A stretch of 64,000 bases of DNA from Vibrio penaeicida (GTDB taxonomy: Bacteria > Pseudomonadota > Gammaproteobacteria > Enterobacterales > Vibrionaceae). Position 1 is the stretch's first letter, and each line of letters opens with the position of its first letter. The translations under genes were made by a program, and so were the position numbers. The DNA is taken from positions 2,976,001-3,040,000 of the forward strand of contig NZ_AP025144.1 in NCBI RefSeq assembly GCF_019977755.1. The letters are read 5' to 3'. Below the pieces are notes generated by a model. It was given only the letters and a program-made list of their open reading frames with translations, was not told the DNA's origin and made no database searches. Shown piece after piece: positions 36,402-45,469 of the stretch.

Positions 36402-37541
36402 CTAAAACTTGCACTCAGGAGAGTACGCGTCTCCGTGATCAGTCAGTACCGTAGCGACCGTCTTATTTGTATAAATGTCGCCTTCTTTCACGACTTCTCT
36501 AACAAAATAGCTTTGGATCGGGTGATGGTTACGCCCAAATTTGAATGCTCCTCGTACCGAAGAAAAGTCCGCTTGCTCTAGTTCTGCTCGGAAGAGATCG
36601 GGGTTGGAAATAGGCGCTTTGGCATTGACGTTGGATAGCAGAATTGCCGCGTCGAAACCCTGGCTTGCATAAAGGGACGGCAATCGACCGTACTTTTCCT
36701 TAAATGAAGAAACAAATGCTTTATTCGCTTCGTTATCAAGATCTTTGTTCCACTGAGAAGTATTGTTTACCCCTATCGCTGCCTTGCCCACTGCCGCTAA
36801 AATGGTTTGGTCGAAACTGAACGCAGGGCCAATCAACGGAATACCTACGCCGCTGTCGGCATATTGTTTAAGAAAAGAAACCCCCATTCCGCCCGGCAGG
36901 AAAAAATACACACTGTCCGCACCCGATGCGCGAATTTGAGCAATTTCAGAGGCGTAATCGGTTTGTCCTAGCTTAGTTTTTATCTCACCCGCCAATTCAC
37001 CACGATACAATCTTTTGTATCCGTTCAGTGCATCTCTACCGGCAGGGTAGTTTGGCGCCATAATGAAGCTTTTCTTGTACTGTTTCGAATTTGCAAATGC
37101 GCCCGCGGCTTCATGCAAATTATCGTTCTGCCAAGCAACATTAAAATAGTTTTTGTGGCAGCGTTTACCCGCCAGTAAAGAAGGTCCCGCATTGGAAGAG
37201 ATATAAAATTTCTTCTGAGAAAGGCTACTTGGGATCACCGCCATCGCAATATTGGAAAAAACGATCCCAGTTAAGACATCCACCTTATGGGACTGAATCA
37301 TTTTATCGGCGACTTTGATGGCAATATCCGGCTTGCGCTGGTCATCCTCGACCACAACAGAAATATTGCCCTTGCCCGCTTGTTCAATCCCTAATAGAAA
37401 ACCATCACGAATATCAATACCCAGTGCTGCTCCACCTCCCGAAAGCGTGGTAATCAAACCCACTTTGAGCTCATTCGCATACGACGATGAGATTGAAAAA
37501 AATAACGAAACCACTATTGATAAATATATCTTTAATTTCAT
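36402..37541 (-). CDS. Periplasmic branched-chain-type substrate-binding protein
   Basis: 379 residues: signal peptide (ending SSSYA near 22), then a Peripla_BP_6 fold beginning ELKVGLITTLSGGGAALGIDIRDGF and including SNAGPSLLAGKRCHKNYF and YASQGFDAAILL. Proteins of this group next to aryl-CoA ligases usually bind aromatic acids (benzoate, hydroxybenzoate, aminobenzoate) rather than leucine; that is inference from context. ATG 37541 has AAGGA eight bases upstream. Confidence 0.9.
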   Translation of the reverse strand: MKLKIYLSIVVSLFFSISSSYANELKVGLITTLSGGGAALGIDIRDGFLLGIEQAGKGNISVVVEDDQRKPDIAIKVADKMIQSHKVDVLTGIVFSNIAMAVIPSSLSQKKFYISSNAGPSLLAGKRCHKNYFNVAWQNDNLHEAAGAFANSKQYKKSFIMAPNYPAGRDALNGYKRLYRGELAGEIKTKLGQTDYASEIAQIRASGADSVYFFLPGGMGVSFLKQYADSGVGIPLIGPAFSFDQTILAAVGKAAIGVNNTSQWNKDLDNEANKAFVSSFKEKYGRLPSLYASQGFDAAILLSNVNAKAPISNPDLFRAELEQADFSSVRGAFKFGRNHHPIQSYFVREVVKEGDIYTNKTVATVLTDHGDAYSPECKF

Positions 37542-37604
37542 AGCATTGTCCTTATCCACCACACGAGATGGTATTTGCCTACTTAATTAAATGGTTAAGC
37601 TAAC

Positions 37605-39221
37605 TTAGACGCCTGTTAGCTTGTGTTTTTGTACTTTCCCTGTTTTTGTCTTTGGTAACGCTTCAATAAATTTTATGGATCTTGGGTATTTGAATGGAGC
37701 AATTGTATTCTTGACGTAGTCTTGAAGTTCTTTGATGGTCAGCTCCGATGGGGCGGCATTCTCGGCTAATACAATATGAGCTTGAACTACCATGCCTCGC
37801 GCTTCATCCTTTGTCCCAATCACAGCGCATTCTTTTACATGGGGATGGCTAAGCAGCGCCGATTCCACTTCCGGTCCAGCAATGTTATAGCCAGAAGACA
37901 CAATCATTTCGTCGTTACGAGAAACAAAATGAAAGAAGCCTTGTTCGTCTTTGTAAAAGGCATCTCCCGTGATATTCCAACCAGAAGAGACGTAATCATT
38001 TTGTCGAGAATCATTAAGGTATCGACATCCTGTAGGCCCACGAACCATCAGCCTCCCAACTTCGTCCACCGCAGACTCTTCACCATTCTCGTTGACGATT
38101 TTGGCTTCGTATCCTGAAATGGGTTTCCCCGTTGAACCTGGAGCATGGTCGTCAAGACGATTGGAGATGAAGATGTGCAGCATTTCGGTCGCCCCGATTC
38201 CGTCGAGCAGCGGCTTTTTAGTTTTCTCAAACCACTCTTTATAAATGGGGGCGGGAAGTGTTTCACCGGCAGACACAGCCACTCTTAGCGAAGACAGATC
38301 CGCATCTTCTTCCATGCCTTTCAGCATGACTCGATACGCCGTTGGTGCAGTAAAGCAAATCGTTGCTTTGTACTTATCAATAATTTCAATGATATTGGTT
38401 GGGGACGCATTTTCTAACAGGATGCTTGATGCACCGAAACGTAAAGGAAATATCGCCAATCCACCGAGCCCAAAAGTGAAGGCTAGCGGAGGAGAACCTA
38501 CAACAATGTCGTCGGGCGACACTTGCAACACTTCTTTTGCGTATCCATCCGCTATCAGTAGCAAGTCTCTATGGAAATGCATTGTTGCTTTCGGTTTACC
38601 TGTGGTGCCAGATGTAAACGCAAGTAAGGCCACATCGTCTCGCCCTGTTTTGACTGGGCTAAACTTCACCGACTTTTCCAATGCCATTCTGTCGAGTGGG
38701 GCATCGAAGTTTGAACTGCCATCAAACCCGATAACATGCTCTAGACATGGGCTGGATTCTTGGCACTTTTCAAGTTCATCTATTAGCCGCGAATCACATA
38801 ATGAATACTTTATTTCTGCCTTTTCAACGATTTGAGCCAACTCGGACGCTCTTAGCATCGGCATGGTATTGACCGCAACACCACCCGCTTTCGTTACGGC
38901 TAACCAACATGCGACAAACGCTGGGTTATTTGATGAACGAATGAGCACTCGGTTTCCTGGGACGAGCCCTAAATCCTCAACCAGAACATTGGCTATTCGG
39001 TTACTCCAGTCCAATAGTTCTTTGTAGGTTCGCCTGCGCCCATTCCCGATAAGAGCAGTATGGTCGCCGAACCCGATTGCGACCATTTTGTCGGTCAGTT
39101 CTTCGGCGACATTGAGGTATTCTGGGTAACGCGATTCCGTATACAGCAATTCTGGCCACATCTCAGCAGGTGGCAGGTTGTTCCGTGTAAACGGATCGAC
39201 ATGTGCGGTTGGTCCTAACAT
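37605..39221 (-). CDS. Aryl-CoA ligase, 2-aminobenzoate/benzoate-CoA ligase family
   Basis: 538 residues, ANL superfamily: P-loop TSGTTGKPKATM, adenylate motifs DGIGATEMLHIF and TGDAF, and the C-terminal lysine in KTKTGKVQKH. The N-terminus HVDPFTRNNLPPAEMWPELL is typical of the 2-aminobenzoate-CoA ligase branch. It activates an aromatic acid to its CoA ester with ATP, in the cytosol. Substrate could be anthranilate, salicylate or benzoate; the partner hydroxylase family acts on 2-amino- or 2-hydroxybenzoyl-CoA. Starts 82 bases after MarR. Confidence 0.92.
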   Translation of the reverse strand: MLGPTAHVDPFTRNNLPPAEMWPELLYTESRYPEYLNVAEELTDKMVAIGFGDHTALIGNGRRRTYKELLDWSNRIANVLVEDLGLVPGNRVLIRSSNNPAFVACWLAVTKAGGVAVNTMPMLRASELAQIVEKAEIKYSLCDSRLIDELEKCQESSPCLEHVIGFDGSSNFDAPLDRMALEKSVKFSPVKTGRDDVALLAFTSGTTGKPKATMHFHRDLLLIADGYAKEVLQVSPDDIVVGSPPLAFTFGLGGLAIFPLRFGASSILLENASPTNIIEIIDKYKATICFTAPTAYRVMLKGMEEDADLSSLRVAVSAGETLPAPIYKEWFEKTKKPLLDGIGATEMLHIFISNRLDDHAPGSTGKPISGYEAKIVNENGEESAVDEVGRLMVRGPTGCRYLNDSRQNDYVSSGWNITGDAFYKDEQGFFHFVSRNDEMIVSSGYNIAGPEVESALLSHPHVKECAVIGTKDEARGMVVQAHIVLAENAAPSELTIKELQDYVKNTIAPFKYPRSIKFIEALPKTKTGKVQKHKLTGV

Positions 39222-39303
39222 AGTTTTCCCTCACTACGCGTTATGTATAAACATTTCATCAATCGCTCTGTCAGTAATCGACAGATAATAGGGTTCTATT
39301 GCC

Positions 39304-39780
39304 CTAATCTTTGACGGTATGATGAATGATGTCGTCGAGTTGCTGACACAAGGTGTCGAGCGACTCGTCATCCAATGAAATCAAAAGATCGTTCACCCAC
39401 GTTTCATGGGCTTTCGCTTGAACTTCAAATTCTTTCCGACCCAATTCCGTTAGCGACACACAAGAGGCTCTGCGATCGTTTGGCATCACCGATCTTTCAA
39501 CGAACTCGTCTTCTATCAGCCTATCGATAATGCCCGTCACATTACCGCCAGAAACTCGTAACGCTTTGGATAAGTCGCTCATTTTCATTCCTTCGTCGTA
39601 ACGTGCCAGCGTGGCTAACACATCAAATCGAGGAAGCGTTGAATTAAACTCTACTCGGAATTTCTGCCGAAGCTCCGACTGAACAGATTGACTAACACCG
39701 AGGATCCTGAGCCATAACCGAAGACGCGACTTCGATTTTTGTTCATCGGTATTCATTATTGACTTTTTCAATTCACTCAT
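39304..39780 (-). CDS. MarR-family transcriptional regulator
   Basis: 158 residues with the winged-helix MarR core: MSDLSKALRVSGGNVTGIIDRL (recognition helix region) and the wing VMPNDRRASCVSLTELGRKEF. MarR regulators of aromatic degradation often release DNA when they bind the aryl-CoA ester. Located four bases after the hydroxylase gene and before the CoA ligase gene, so probably an autoregulated local repressor. Candidate sites are the AT-rich inverted repeats at 42128-42178. Confidence 0.92.
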   Translation of the reverse strand: MSELKKSIMNTDEQKSKSRLRLWLRILGVSQSVQSELRQKFRVEFNSTLPRFDVLATLARYDEGMKMSDLSKALRVSGGNVTGIIDRLIEDEFVERSVMPNDRRASCVSLTELGRKEFEVQAKAHETWVNDLLISLDDESLDTLCQQLDDIIHHTVKD

Positions 39781-39784
39781 GCGC

Positions 39785-42094
39785 TTAAGACTCTCTTTTC
39801 GGCAAACCGGTGTTTGCTAATTCTCTGTTTACTAAATGCTGAAGCTGTTCTTTACCAGTTTGATACGGGCTTGGCCATGCCTGCTCTTTGTCTTGTATTT
39901 GCGCGGCTTGTCTATTCGTCCAATAAGGATCCGACAAATGGGGACGACCTATCGCCACGAGATCGGCACGACCTGCGAGCAAGATGGAATTCACATGGTC
40001 AGCTTCGTAGATATTCCCGACGGCCATGGTACTGATATCGGCTTCATTGCGTATTTGATCGGCAAAAGGCGTTTGGTATAGGCGACCGTACCTTGGCGTG
40101 ACCGAAGACGTGGTTTCACCGGATGAAACCACAATGATATCGACGCCTACTTTTTTAAACATGGCGGAAATGTCCACGGCTTCATCGGGTGTCACCCCCT
40201 TGTCGCCAGACCAGTCACTGGCAGAAATACGAACAGACATCGGTTTTTTCCTTGGCCACGCTTGCCTGACCGCTGTGACAACTCGAAGCGGAAACCTCAT
40301 TCGATTTTCAAGTGATTGGCGACCAAATTGGTCATCCCGTAAGTTGGTGAGCGGTGATATGAATGACGCCAATAAACCACCATGACCCGCGTGAATTTCC
40401 AGCATGTCGAACCCAGCGCGCTCCGCCCTTCTTGCGGCGAGAACAAACTGCTCACACACGGTATCCATGTCATGTTCAGAAAGCGGGTCTGGCGTTTCAC
40501 TGCTAGGAGACCATGGCACGTTAGAGGCTGATTTCAGTGGCCAACCTCCTTTGTTTAATGGTTGGTTTTCCGCTTCCCAAGGCAATTGAGTTGCCGCGCG
40601 AGCACCTGCGTGTCCTAACTGACAACAGGTTGCCGCTTGAGTTTCTTTATGAACAAATCGGTTAACCCTGTTCCAACCTTCTATTTGGGAGTCGTGATAA
40701 AGCCCTGCACAGCCGAGAGTGGGACGCCCCTCTTCAGACACAGACACCATTTCTGTGCACACCAAACCCGCACCACCTTTGGCCCTCTCACCGTAATGAA
40801 TTAAGTGCCAGTCACTAATGTGCCCTTCGCTGCTTTTGTATTGAGCAATAGGGGAAACCACTATGCGGTTCACCAATTCCAAGTCACGCAGAGAAAACGG
40901 GGTAAACATAGGGGATCGAACGCCATCTGAATCAGTGCCACCAGCCTGTTTGCAGAACCAAGCTTCTGCATCCGCTAGCCAATTCGGATCTCTCATTCTC
41001 AGATTTTCATGCCCAATTCGCTGTGAGCGGGTCAACATGGAGTAGTTCAATTGCTCTAAATCAAATCCTAAATAACGATGGACGTGTTCAAACCACTCTA
41101 AAGAATTGATCGCGGCCGATTGAATCCGCAGCACTTGCTCTCGACGTTCACTTTCATACAGCTCGAACGCATCTTGGATGGAGTCTTCTTGATTCAAATA
41201 AGTAGCTAGGGCAATGGCGCTTTCCATCGCCAATTTCGTGCCAGAGCCAATGGAGAAATGCGCCGACGCAGAGGCATCCCCCATTAAGACAATATTGTTA
41301 AAGCTCCATTTTTCGCACAGTAAGCGTGGGAAGTTGATCCATGCTGAGCCTCGGATATGGTTAGCATTGGTAATGAGAGGCTGACCGGATAGGTGGTCTT
41401 TGAAAATGTCCTGACAAACTTCGATAGATTCTTGCTGGCTCAACTCTCCAAAGCCATAGTTTTGCCATGTCTCTTCATCACACTCGACGATGAACGTCGC
41501 CATCTCATCGTCAAATTGATAGGCGTGTGCCCAAACCCAACCTTTATCGGTTTCCACAAAAATAAACGTAAATGCATCATCAAACTTTTGTGGGGTACCT
41601 AGCCAAACAAATTTGCAGGGTCTCATTTCCACATTAGGTTTGAATTCCGCTTCGTGCGCTTGTCTTGTTTTGGAGTTCAAGCCATCAGAAGCCACGACAA
41701 GATCATATTCCTTCGCTAATTCCTCGGCAGGACATGCTTCAGTGGCGTAACGAATTTCAATACCAAGTTCCTCTGCCCTTTTTTGCAAAATGTTCAGTAG
41801 CCTTAAACGCCCTATTCCACAAAACCCATGACCAGTGGAAACAATTTTTTCGTCGTTTCGGACCAAAGCAATGTCATCCCAATAAGCAAAGTTTTCTCTT
41901 ATCGCTTCTGCGCTTGACGGATCGTTTTGTGCGAAGTTGTCTAGTGTTTCCGCTGAAAATACGACTCCCCAGCCAAACGTATCATCAGCACGATGCCGCT
42001 CAAAAATGACCACTTCTGATTCAGGGTTGCGTAGTTTCATTGATATTGCGAAATACAGGCCTCCTGGCCCACCTCCGATACAAGCGACTCTCAT
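39785..42094 (-). CDS. Bifunctional aryl-CoA 5-hydroxylase/oxidoreductase (flavin monooxygenase fused to Old Yellow Enzyme)
   Basis: 769 residues. Residues 1-375 are a class A FAD monooxygenase (dinucleotide motif GGGPGG at 7-12, second FAD motif LMGDASASAHFSIGSG near 270-285). Residues about 395-769 are an NADH:flavin oxidoreductase/OYE barrel (TPFSLRDLELVNRIVVSPI, YGERAKGGAGLV, HAGHGGLLASFISPLTN). This architecture is that of 2-aminobenzoyl-CoA monooxygenase/reductase and of proteins annotated as salicylyl-CoA 5-hydroxylase. It hydroxylates the CoA-bound ring at C5 and may then reduce it. ATG 42094 has AAGGAG eight bases upstream. First gene of the operon. Confidence 0.92.
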   Translation of the reverse strand: MRVACIGGGPGGLYFAISMKLRNPESEVVIFERHRADDTFGWGVVFSAETLDNFAQNDPSSAEAIRENFAYWDDIALVRNDEKIVSTGHGFCGIGRLRLLNILQKRAEELGIEIRYATEACPAEELAKEYDLVVASDGLNSKTRQAHEAEFKPNVEMRPCKFVWLGTPQKFDDAFTFIFVETDKGWVWAHAYQFDDEMATFIVECDEETWQNYGFGELSQQESIEVCQDIFKDHLSGQPLITNANHIRGSAWINFPRLLCEKWSFNNIVLMGDASASAHFSIGSGTKLAMESAIALATYLNQEDSIQDAFELYESERREQVLRIQSAAINSLEWFEHVHRYLGFDLEQLNYSMLTRSQRIGHENLRMRDPNWLADAEAWFCKQAGGTDSDGVRSPMFTPFSLRDLELVNRIVVSPIAQYKSSEGHISDWHLIHYGERAKGGAGLVCTEMVSVSEEGRPTLGCAGLYHDSQIEGWNRVNRFVHKETQAATCCQLGHAGARAATQLPWEAENQPLNKGGWPLKSASNVPWSPSSETPDPLSEHDMDTVCEQFVLAARRAERAGFDMLEIHAGHGGLLASFISPLTNLRDDQFGRQSLENRMRFPLRVVTAVRQAWPRKKPMSVRISASDWSGDKGVTPDEAVDISAMFKKVGVDIIVVSSGETTSSVTPRYGRLYQTPFADQIRNEADISTMAVGNIYEADHVNSILLAGRADLVAIGRPHLSDPYWTNRQAAQIQDKEQAWPSPYQTGKEQLQHLVNRELANTGLPKRES

Positions 42095-42127
42095 TTTTGT
42101 GCTCCTTGCCTTGATGATTTGATCAAA

Positions 42128-42178
42128 AAGTATACAATTCACAAAAATACTTCAAGCTTAAAATATATATACTTAAAG
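42128..42178. promoter_or_regulatory. Candidate operator/promoter region of the catabolic operon
   Basis: AAGTAT (42129-42134) and ATACTT (42147-42152) form an inverted pair. A 22-base imperfect palindrome follows, from CTTAAAAT at 42157 to CTTAAAG ending 42178, centred on a TATATATA run. It lies 35-85 bases upstream of the hydroxylase start, between the divergent operon and the RidA-hydrolase gene. MarR proteins bind such AT-rich palindromes. Function is inferred. Confidence 0.4.
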
Positions 42179-42404
42179 TAAATGTGATCTGTGTTGTTAT
42201 GCTGTTTTTATAGAATTTGAAGAATTATATTTCCAATCAAGGACTTTGAAGGTTAGAGGGAATTTCTAGAAAAAATCGCAGGGATCTTGTGTGCATATGG
42301 AGATTTGCAGTGCATAAGAGACGCATTTCACTACAACAGAAAACTTGGGCTTTTTTGCCTAATCGCTTGATAGTTTGCCATACTAAAATGCAAGGAGAGC
42401 AGCC

Positions 42405-43637
42405 ATGAAAATCACATCTATAAATCGCAAAATACCGATAGAAAGCATTGAAAATAATGAAATTTTCATAGATTACGTGTCAGAAGAAAACTCTAAAAAT
42501 ACAATAGAAACCCTTGACGTTCTTGCTACTAAAATCAACGCAAAGTTTCAATCCTATGGCGTGAATCGATCATCCATCAAAACGTTAACGATTTTTCTAA
42601 AAGCACTTGATGATTTCTATAGCAATGCTGACGAAATAGATAAGTTACTCAGATTCAAACTAGCAGGAAATATTGGTGAGGTGGCATTAATTGAACACGA
42701 CACGGTGGCGCTAGAAGCAGCAATTGTACGTGAGCCTCTATCGAATGAGATTGTTTTTCATCGCTACACAAAAACCGCGCTCTTTGATCAGTATTACACG
42801 TTTTTGACTGCACCAGATGCACCACAAATCATTCGTAATTGGGTCAATACCCAGCCCTCACCTGACTGCGAGAAAACAGAAATGGTATTCGGGTCATCTT
42901 CTTATCATCATTCATTGGATTTGTTTATTCCAAAACAAAAGAGCAAGAAAATCCCCTTACTTATCCATATTCATGGAGGCTATTGGCAATACACGGATAA
43001 AGAAATCTACATCAAAGTCGCCAACTCTTTTACTCAGTCCGGTGTTGCGGTGGCTAACTTAAACTACCCTCAAGCCCCTGATGTCCCTATAAGTGAGATC
43101 ATCGAATCGTGTCGCAAAGGTATTCGTGCCTTGTTTCTCGCAGCAGAAGAACACGGCATAGACCCAAATGCGATAACCGTAGTAGGTCATTCCGCAGGCG
43201 CACACCTTGCTGCCATGGCGGGGCTGACTAATTGGTCGACGATAGATCCAGTGTTGCCTCGCAATATTTTTCAAACCGTTATTGGCTTTTCAGGTCTCTA
43301 CGATTTAGAGCCGTTATCTATCGTGATGCGCGATCGGTTGAAGCTCGATTCAACACAGTTAAAAGAGACAAGCCCTATCCATTGCGACGCTGTTGAACCC
43401 GTCGACTTCCACCTTTATGTAGGAAAAAATGAAAGCGATGAATTTCAAAGACAAACCGATGTTTTTCTTGAATACATACATTCAAACGGCATGGCTGGTC
43501 GCAAGGTTGTGCTACCGAATAAAAATCACTTCTCTGCTGTTGATGAGCTCTACTCTGGAGCCACGCAGACCTTCTTTGATTGCTTGGATTTGATTTTGGA
43601 GAAGAATGAAAAAGAGAAGAATGAAGAGATGCGATAA
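42405..43637 (+). CDS. Fusion of degenerate RidA-like domain and arylformamidase-like alpha/beta hydrolase
   Basis: 410 residues. Residues about 17-110 resemble a RidA/YjgF domain (TIETLDVLATKI, SIKTLTIFLKALDDF, VALEAAIV), but the conserved substrate arginine position reads glycine (KLAGN for the usual PARS). Residues about 150-400 are an alpha/beta hydrolase of the kynurenine formamidase type: oxyanion motif HGGYWQ (190-195), nucleophile elbow GHSAGAH (Ser263), probable acid near Asp345, His375. A reasonable role is hydrolysis of an N-formyl arylamine such as N-formylanthranilate or N-formylkynurenine. AAGGAG precedes the ATG. Divergent from the catabolic operon; substrate unproven. Confidence 0.75.
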   Translation: MKITSINRKIPIESIENNEIFIDYVSEENSKNTIETLDVLATKINAKFQSYGVNRSSIKTLTIFLKALDDFYSNADEIDKLLRFKLAGNIGEVALIEHDTVALEAAIVREPLSNEIVFHRYTKTALFDQYYTFLTAPDAPQIIRNWVNTQPSPDCEKTEMVFGSSSYHHSLDLFIPKQKSKKIPLLIHIHGGYWQYTDKEIYIKVANSFTQSGVAVANLNYPQAPDVPISEIIESCRKGIRALFLAAEEHGIDPNAITVVGHSAGAHLAAMAGLTNWSTIDPVLPRNIFQTVIGFSGLYDLEPLSIVMRDRLKLDSTQLKETSPIHCDAVEPVDFHLYVGKNESDEFQRQTDVFLEYIHSNGMAGRKVVLPNKNHFSAVDELYSGATQTFFDCLDLILEKNEKEKNEEMR

Positions 43638-43664
43638 AAAATCCCACCGAAGTAAGTGGGATTT
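43634..43664 (-). terminator. Terminator of the gmhA-yafJ operon
   Basis: AAATCCCAC (43639-43647) pairs with GTGGGATTT (43656-43664) around an 8-base loop. The A run at 43636-43641 gives a U run on the minus strand after yafJ. It may also act on the plus strand for the fusion hydrolase. Confidence 0.8.
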
Positions 43665-43672
43665 AAAATCGA

Positions 43673-44518
43673 TTATTCTAATGGTTCTGTTGGAGCTTGT
43701 GATTTTGGTTTCGCTTCTGCGAACGGGACGTGCTCAAGCTCATCGTGGTTTCCGTCAATGCTTTCACCAAAATGGAAGATATTAAACTCTCCCGGCTTCA
43801 TGCGGTGCCATGCCTCATTGTCGGTTAACGGCTGAGTTGCGATGACAGAAACAACGTCATTTGGTGTCGTTTCTTTCTGAAAATCAATGGTGACATCTTC
43901 ATCGATAAGGCTTGCTTTACCAAACGGTGCGCGTCTTGTTATCCAATACAGGTGATTCGTGCAATAGGTCATCACATACTCACCATCACTGAGCAACATG
44001 TTAAACACGCCGAGCTCTCTCAGTTCATCGCAGCACTCGGCTACAAACTTAAACATGCCAACCATGTCTTGCGGCGGCTCTGGATAACGGTCTTGCAAGC
44101 GATTGAGTAGCCAACAAAATGACAATTCACTGTCTGTTTGCCCAACAGGTCGAATGAAACCTGTTTTTAATTTTTCGTACCCACTCAACTGCCCATTGTG
44201 TGCAAAAGTCCAGTAACGCCCCCAAAGCTCTCGTGTAAAAGGGTGAGTATTTTCTAAATTCACTCCCCCTCGATTGGCTTGCCGAATATGGCTAATGACG
44301 GCTTTACTTTTGATCGGATAATTCTGCACCAGTTCAGCAATTTTAGACTTGCAGCTCGGGTTTGGGTCCTTAAACGTCCTAAACCCTTTCCCTTCGTAAA
44401 ACGTGATTCCCCACCCATCACGGTGTGGTCCCGTATTTCCGCCTCTTTGCATTAGCCCTGTAAAGCTGAAACAAATGTCTGTTGGCACATTGGCGCTCAT
44501 TCCGAGCAATTCGCACAT
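43673..44518 (-). CDS. yafJ: Class II glutamine amidotransferase (YafJ)
   Basis: 281 residues of the Ntn-type glutaminase family with Cys2 as the nucleophile after Met removal (MCELLGMSAN), then RGGNTGPHRDGWG, SHIRQANRGG and FAHNGQL. Homologous to E. coli YafJ, which sits next to gmhA and fadE there as here. The true acceptor substrate is not known. Lies 16 bases downstream of gmhA on the same strand. Confidence 0.92.
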   Translation of the reverse strand: MCELLGMSANVPTDICFSFTGLMQRGGNTGPHRDGWGITFYEGKGFRTFKDPNPSCKSKIAELVQNYPIKSKAVISHIRQANRGGVNLENTHPFTRELWGRYWTFAHNGQLSGYEKLKTGFIRPVGQTDSELSFCWLLNRLQDRYPEPPQDMVGMFKFVAECCDELRELGVFNMLLSDGEYVMTYCTNHLYWITRRAPFGKASLIDEDVTIDFQKETTPNDVVSVIATQPLTDNEAWHRMKPGEFNIFHFGESIDGNHDELEHVPFAEAKPKSQAPTEPLE

Positions 44519-44534
44519 AAGTACTGGTACTCCT

Positions 44535-45110
44535 TTATTCCATTTCTTTTTCGATTAGCTGAATAACGATATGAATAATTTTTATATGAATTTCTTGAAT
44601 TCGATCAGCGTAACCAAAATGAGGTACTCTGATTTCTATATCAGCCAAACCAGCCATCTTTCCACCATCTTTACCCGTTAAGGCAATGGTTTTCATTCCT
44701 TTTGCTTTTGCAGCCTCAATGGCTTTCAAAATATTGCCCGAATTACCAGACGTTGAAAGACCAAACAACACGTCGCCTTTTGAACCTACCGCTTCTACAT
44801 AACGCGAAAACACCGATTCATAACCGAAATCGTTGCTCACACAAGAAAGGTGGCTTGGATCTGAAATCGCGATACCAGGGTAGCCTGGGCGGTTTTCACG
44901 ATATCGCCCTGTTAATTCTTCCGCAAAGTGCATTGCATCACAATGCGAGCCCCCATTTCCACATGACAGGACTTTTCCACCTTGTTTGAAAGAGTCGGCG
45001 ATTAATTTAGCAGCACTTTCTATCTGTTTGATGTTTGCATCATCACTTAAAAATGCGTTCAGTACGTCGGCAGCTTCTTGCAGTTCATTTTTTATTAGGT
45101 CTTGGTACAT
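44535..45110 (-). CDS. gmhA: Sedoheptulose-7-phosphate isomerase
   Basis: 191 residues, SIS domain. Converts sedoheptulose 7-phosphate to glycero-manno-heptose 7-phosphate, the first step of LPS heptose synthesis. Motifs [34 protein letters not shown] and the zinc-ligand histidines near [12 protein letters not shown] 45110 ([10 protein letters not shown]) is the family start; an in-frame start at 45182 adds 24 unsupported residues. Confidence 0.95.
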   Translation of the reverse strand: MYQDLIKNELQEAADVLNAFLSDDANIKQIESAAKLIADSFKQGGKVLSCGNGGSHCDAMHFAEELTGRYRENRPGYPGIAISDPSHLSCVSNDFGYESVFSRYVEAVGSKGDVLFGLSTSGNSGNILKAIEAAKAKGMKTIALTGKDGGKMAGLADIEIRVPHFGYADRIQEIHIKIIHIVIQLIEKEME

Positions 45111-45372
45111 GGTTTTCTCTGAATAGTTGTTTGCTTTCAGCCTTCCAATGTGGAGAGCCACCCCTTTCCTAAACTCAAACATTTTGAGTATATATCCCCA
45201 AAAAATTGAGGAATGGGAGTTCCGATTACCTTCCCCCTAAATTTTACCGATTATTAATTTCGTGTCGATAGCAGAGAGCAGAATCCTCTCAATTGTAGTG
45301 AGAATTTGTCGCTTGAAATAAAACTGGTTGCTCGCACACCGGATCGCGATCAAATCTTGAACAAATAACAGT

Positions 45373-45426
45373 TTTACAAGTCAGTAACATCTAAGTTACA
45401 ATCCATATTAACTGGTATGACCTCTT
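45373..45426 (+). promoter_or_regulatory. fadE promoter with FadR operator
   Basis: A -35-like TTTACA (45373-45378) and a -10-like TACAAT (45397-45402) are 18 bases apart, with a predicted start near 45409. The sequence AACTGGTATGACCTCTT at 45410-45426 matches the FadR consensus (AACTGGTCGGACCTGTT) at 14 of 17 positions. FadR bound at the transcription start would repress fadE until long-chain acyl-CoA accumulates, as in E. coli. Confidence 0.75.
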
Positions 45427-45469
45427 ATCTGAATAAGGCAGTAGACTGCCAATTAAAAGGATAATAATT

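Noticed and set aside
38245..38835. 196-codon antisense frame within the CoA ligase gene
   Set aside because: Shadow frame; the ligase frame on the other strand is continuous and conserved.
28355..43637. Integrase, transposase, tRNA or attachment site flanking the catabolic island
   Set aside because: None visible at either border; insertion is inferred only from gene content and remembered synteny.
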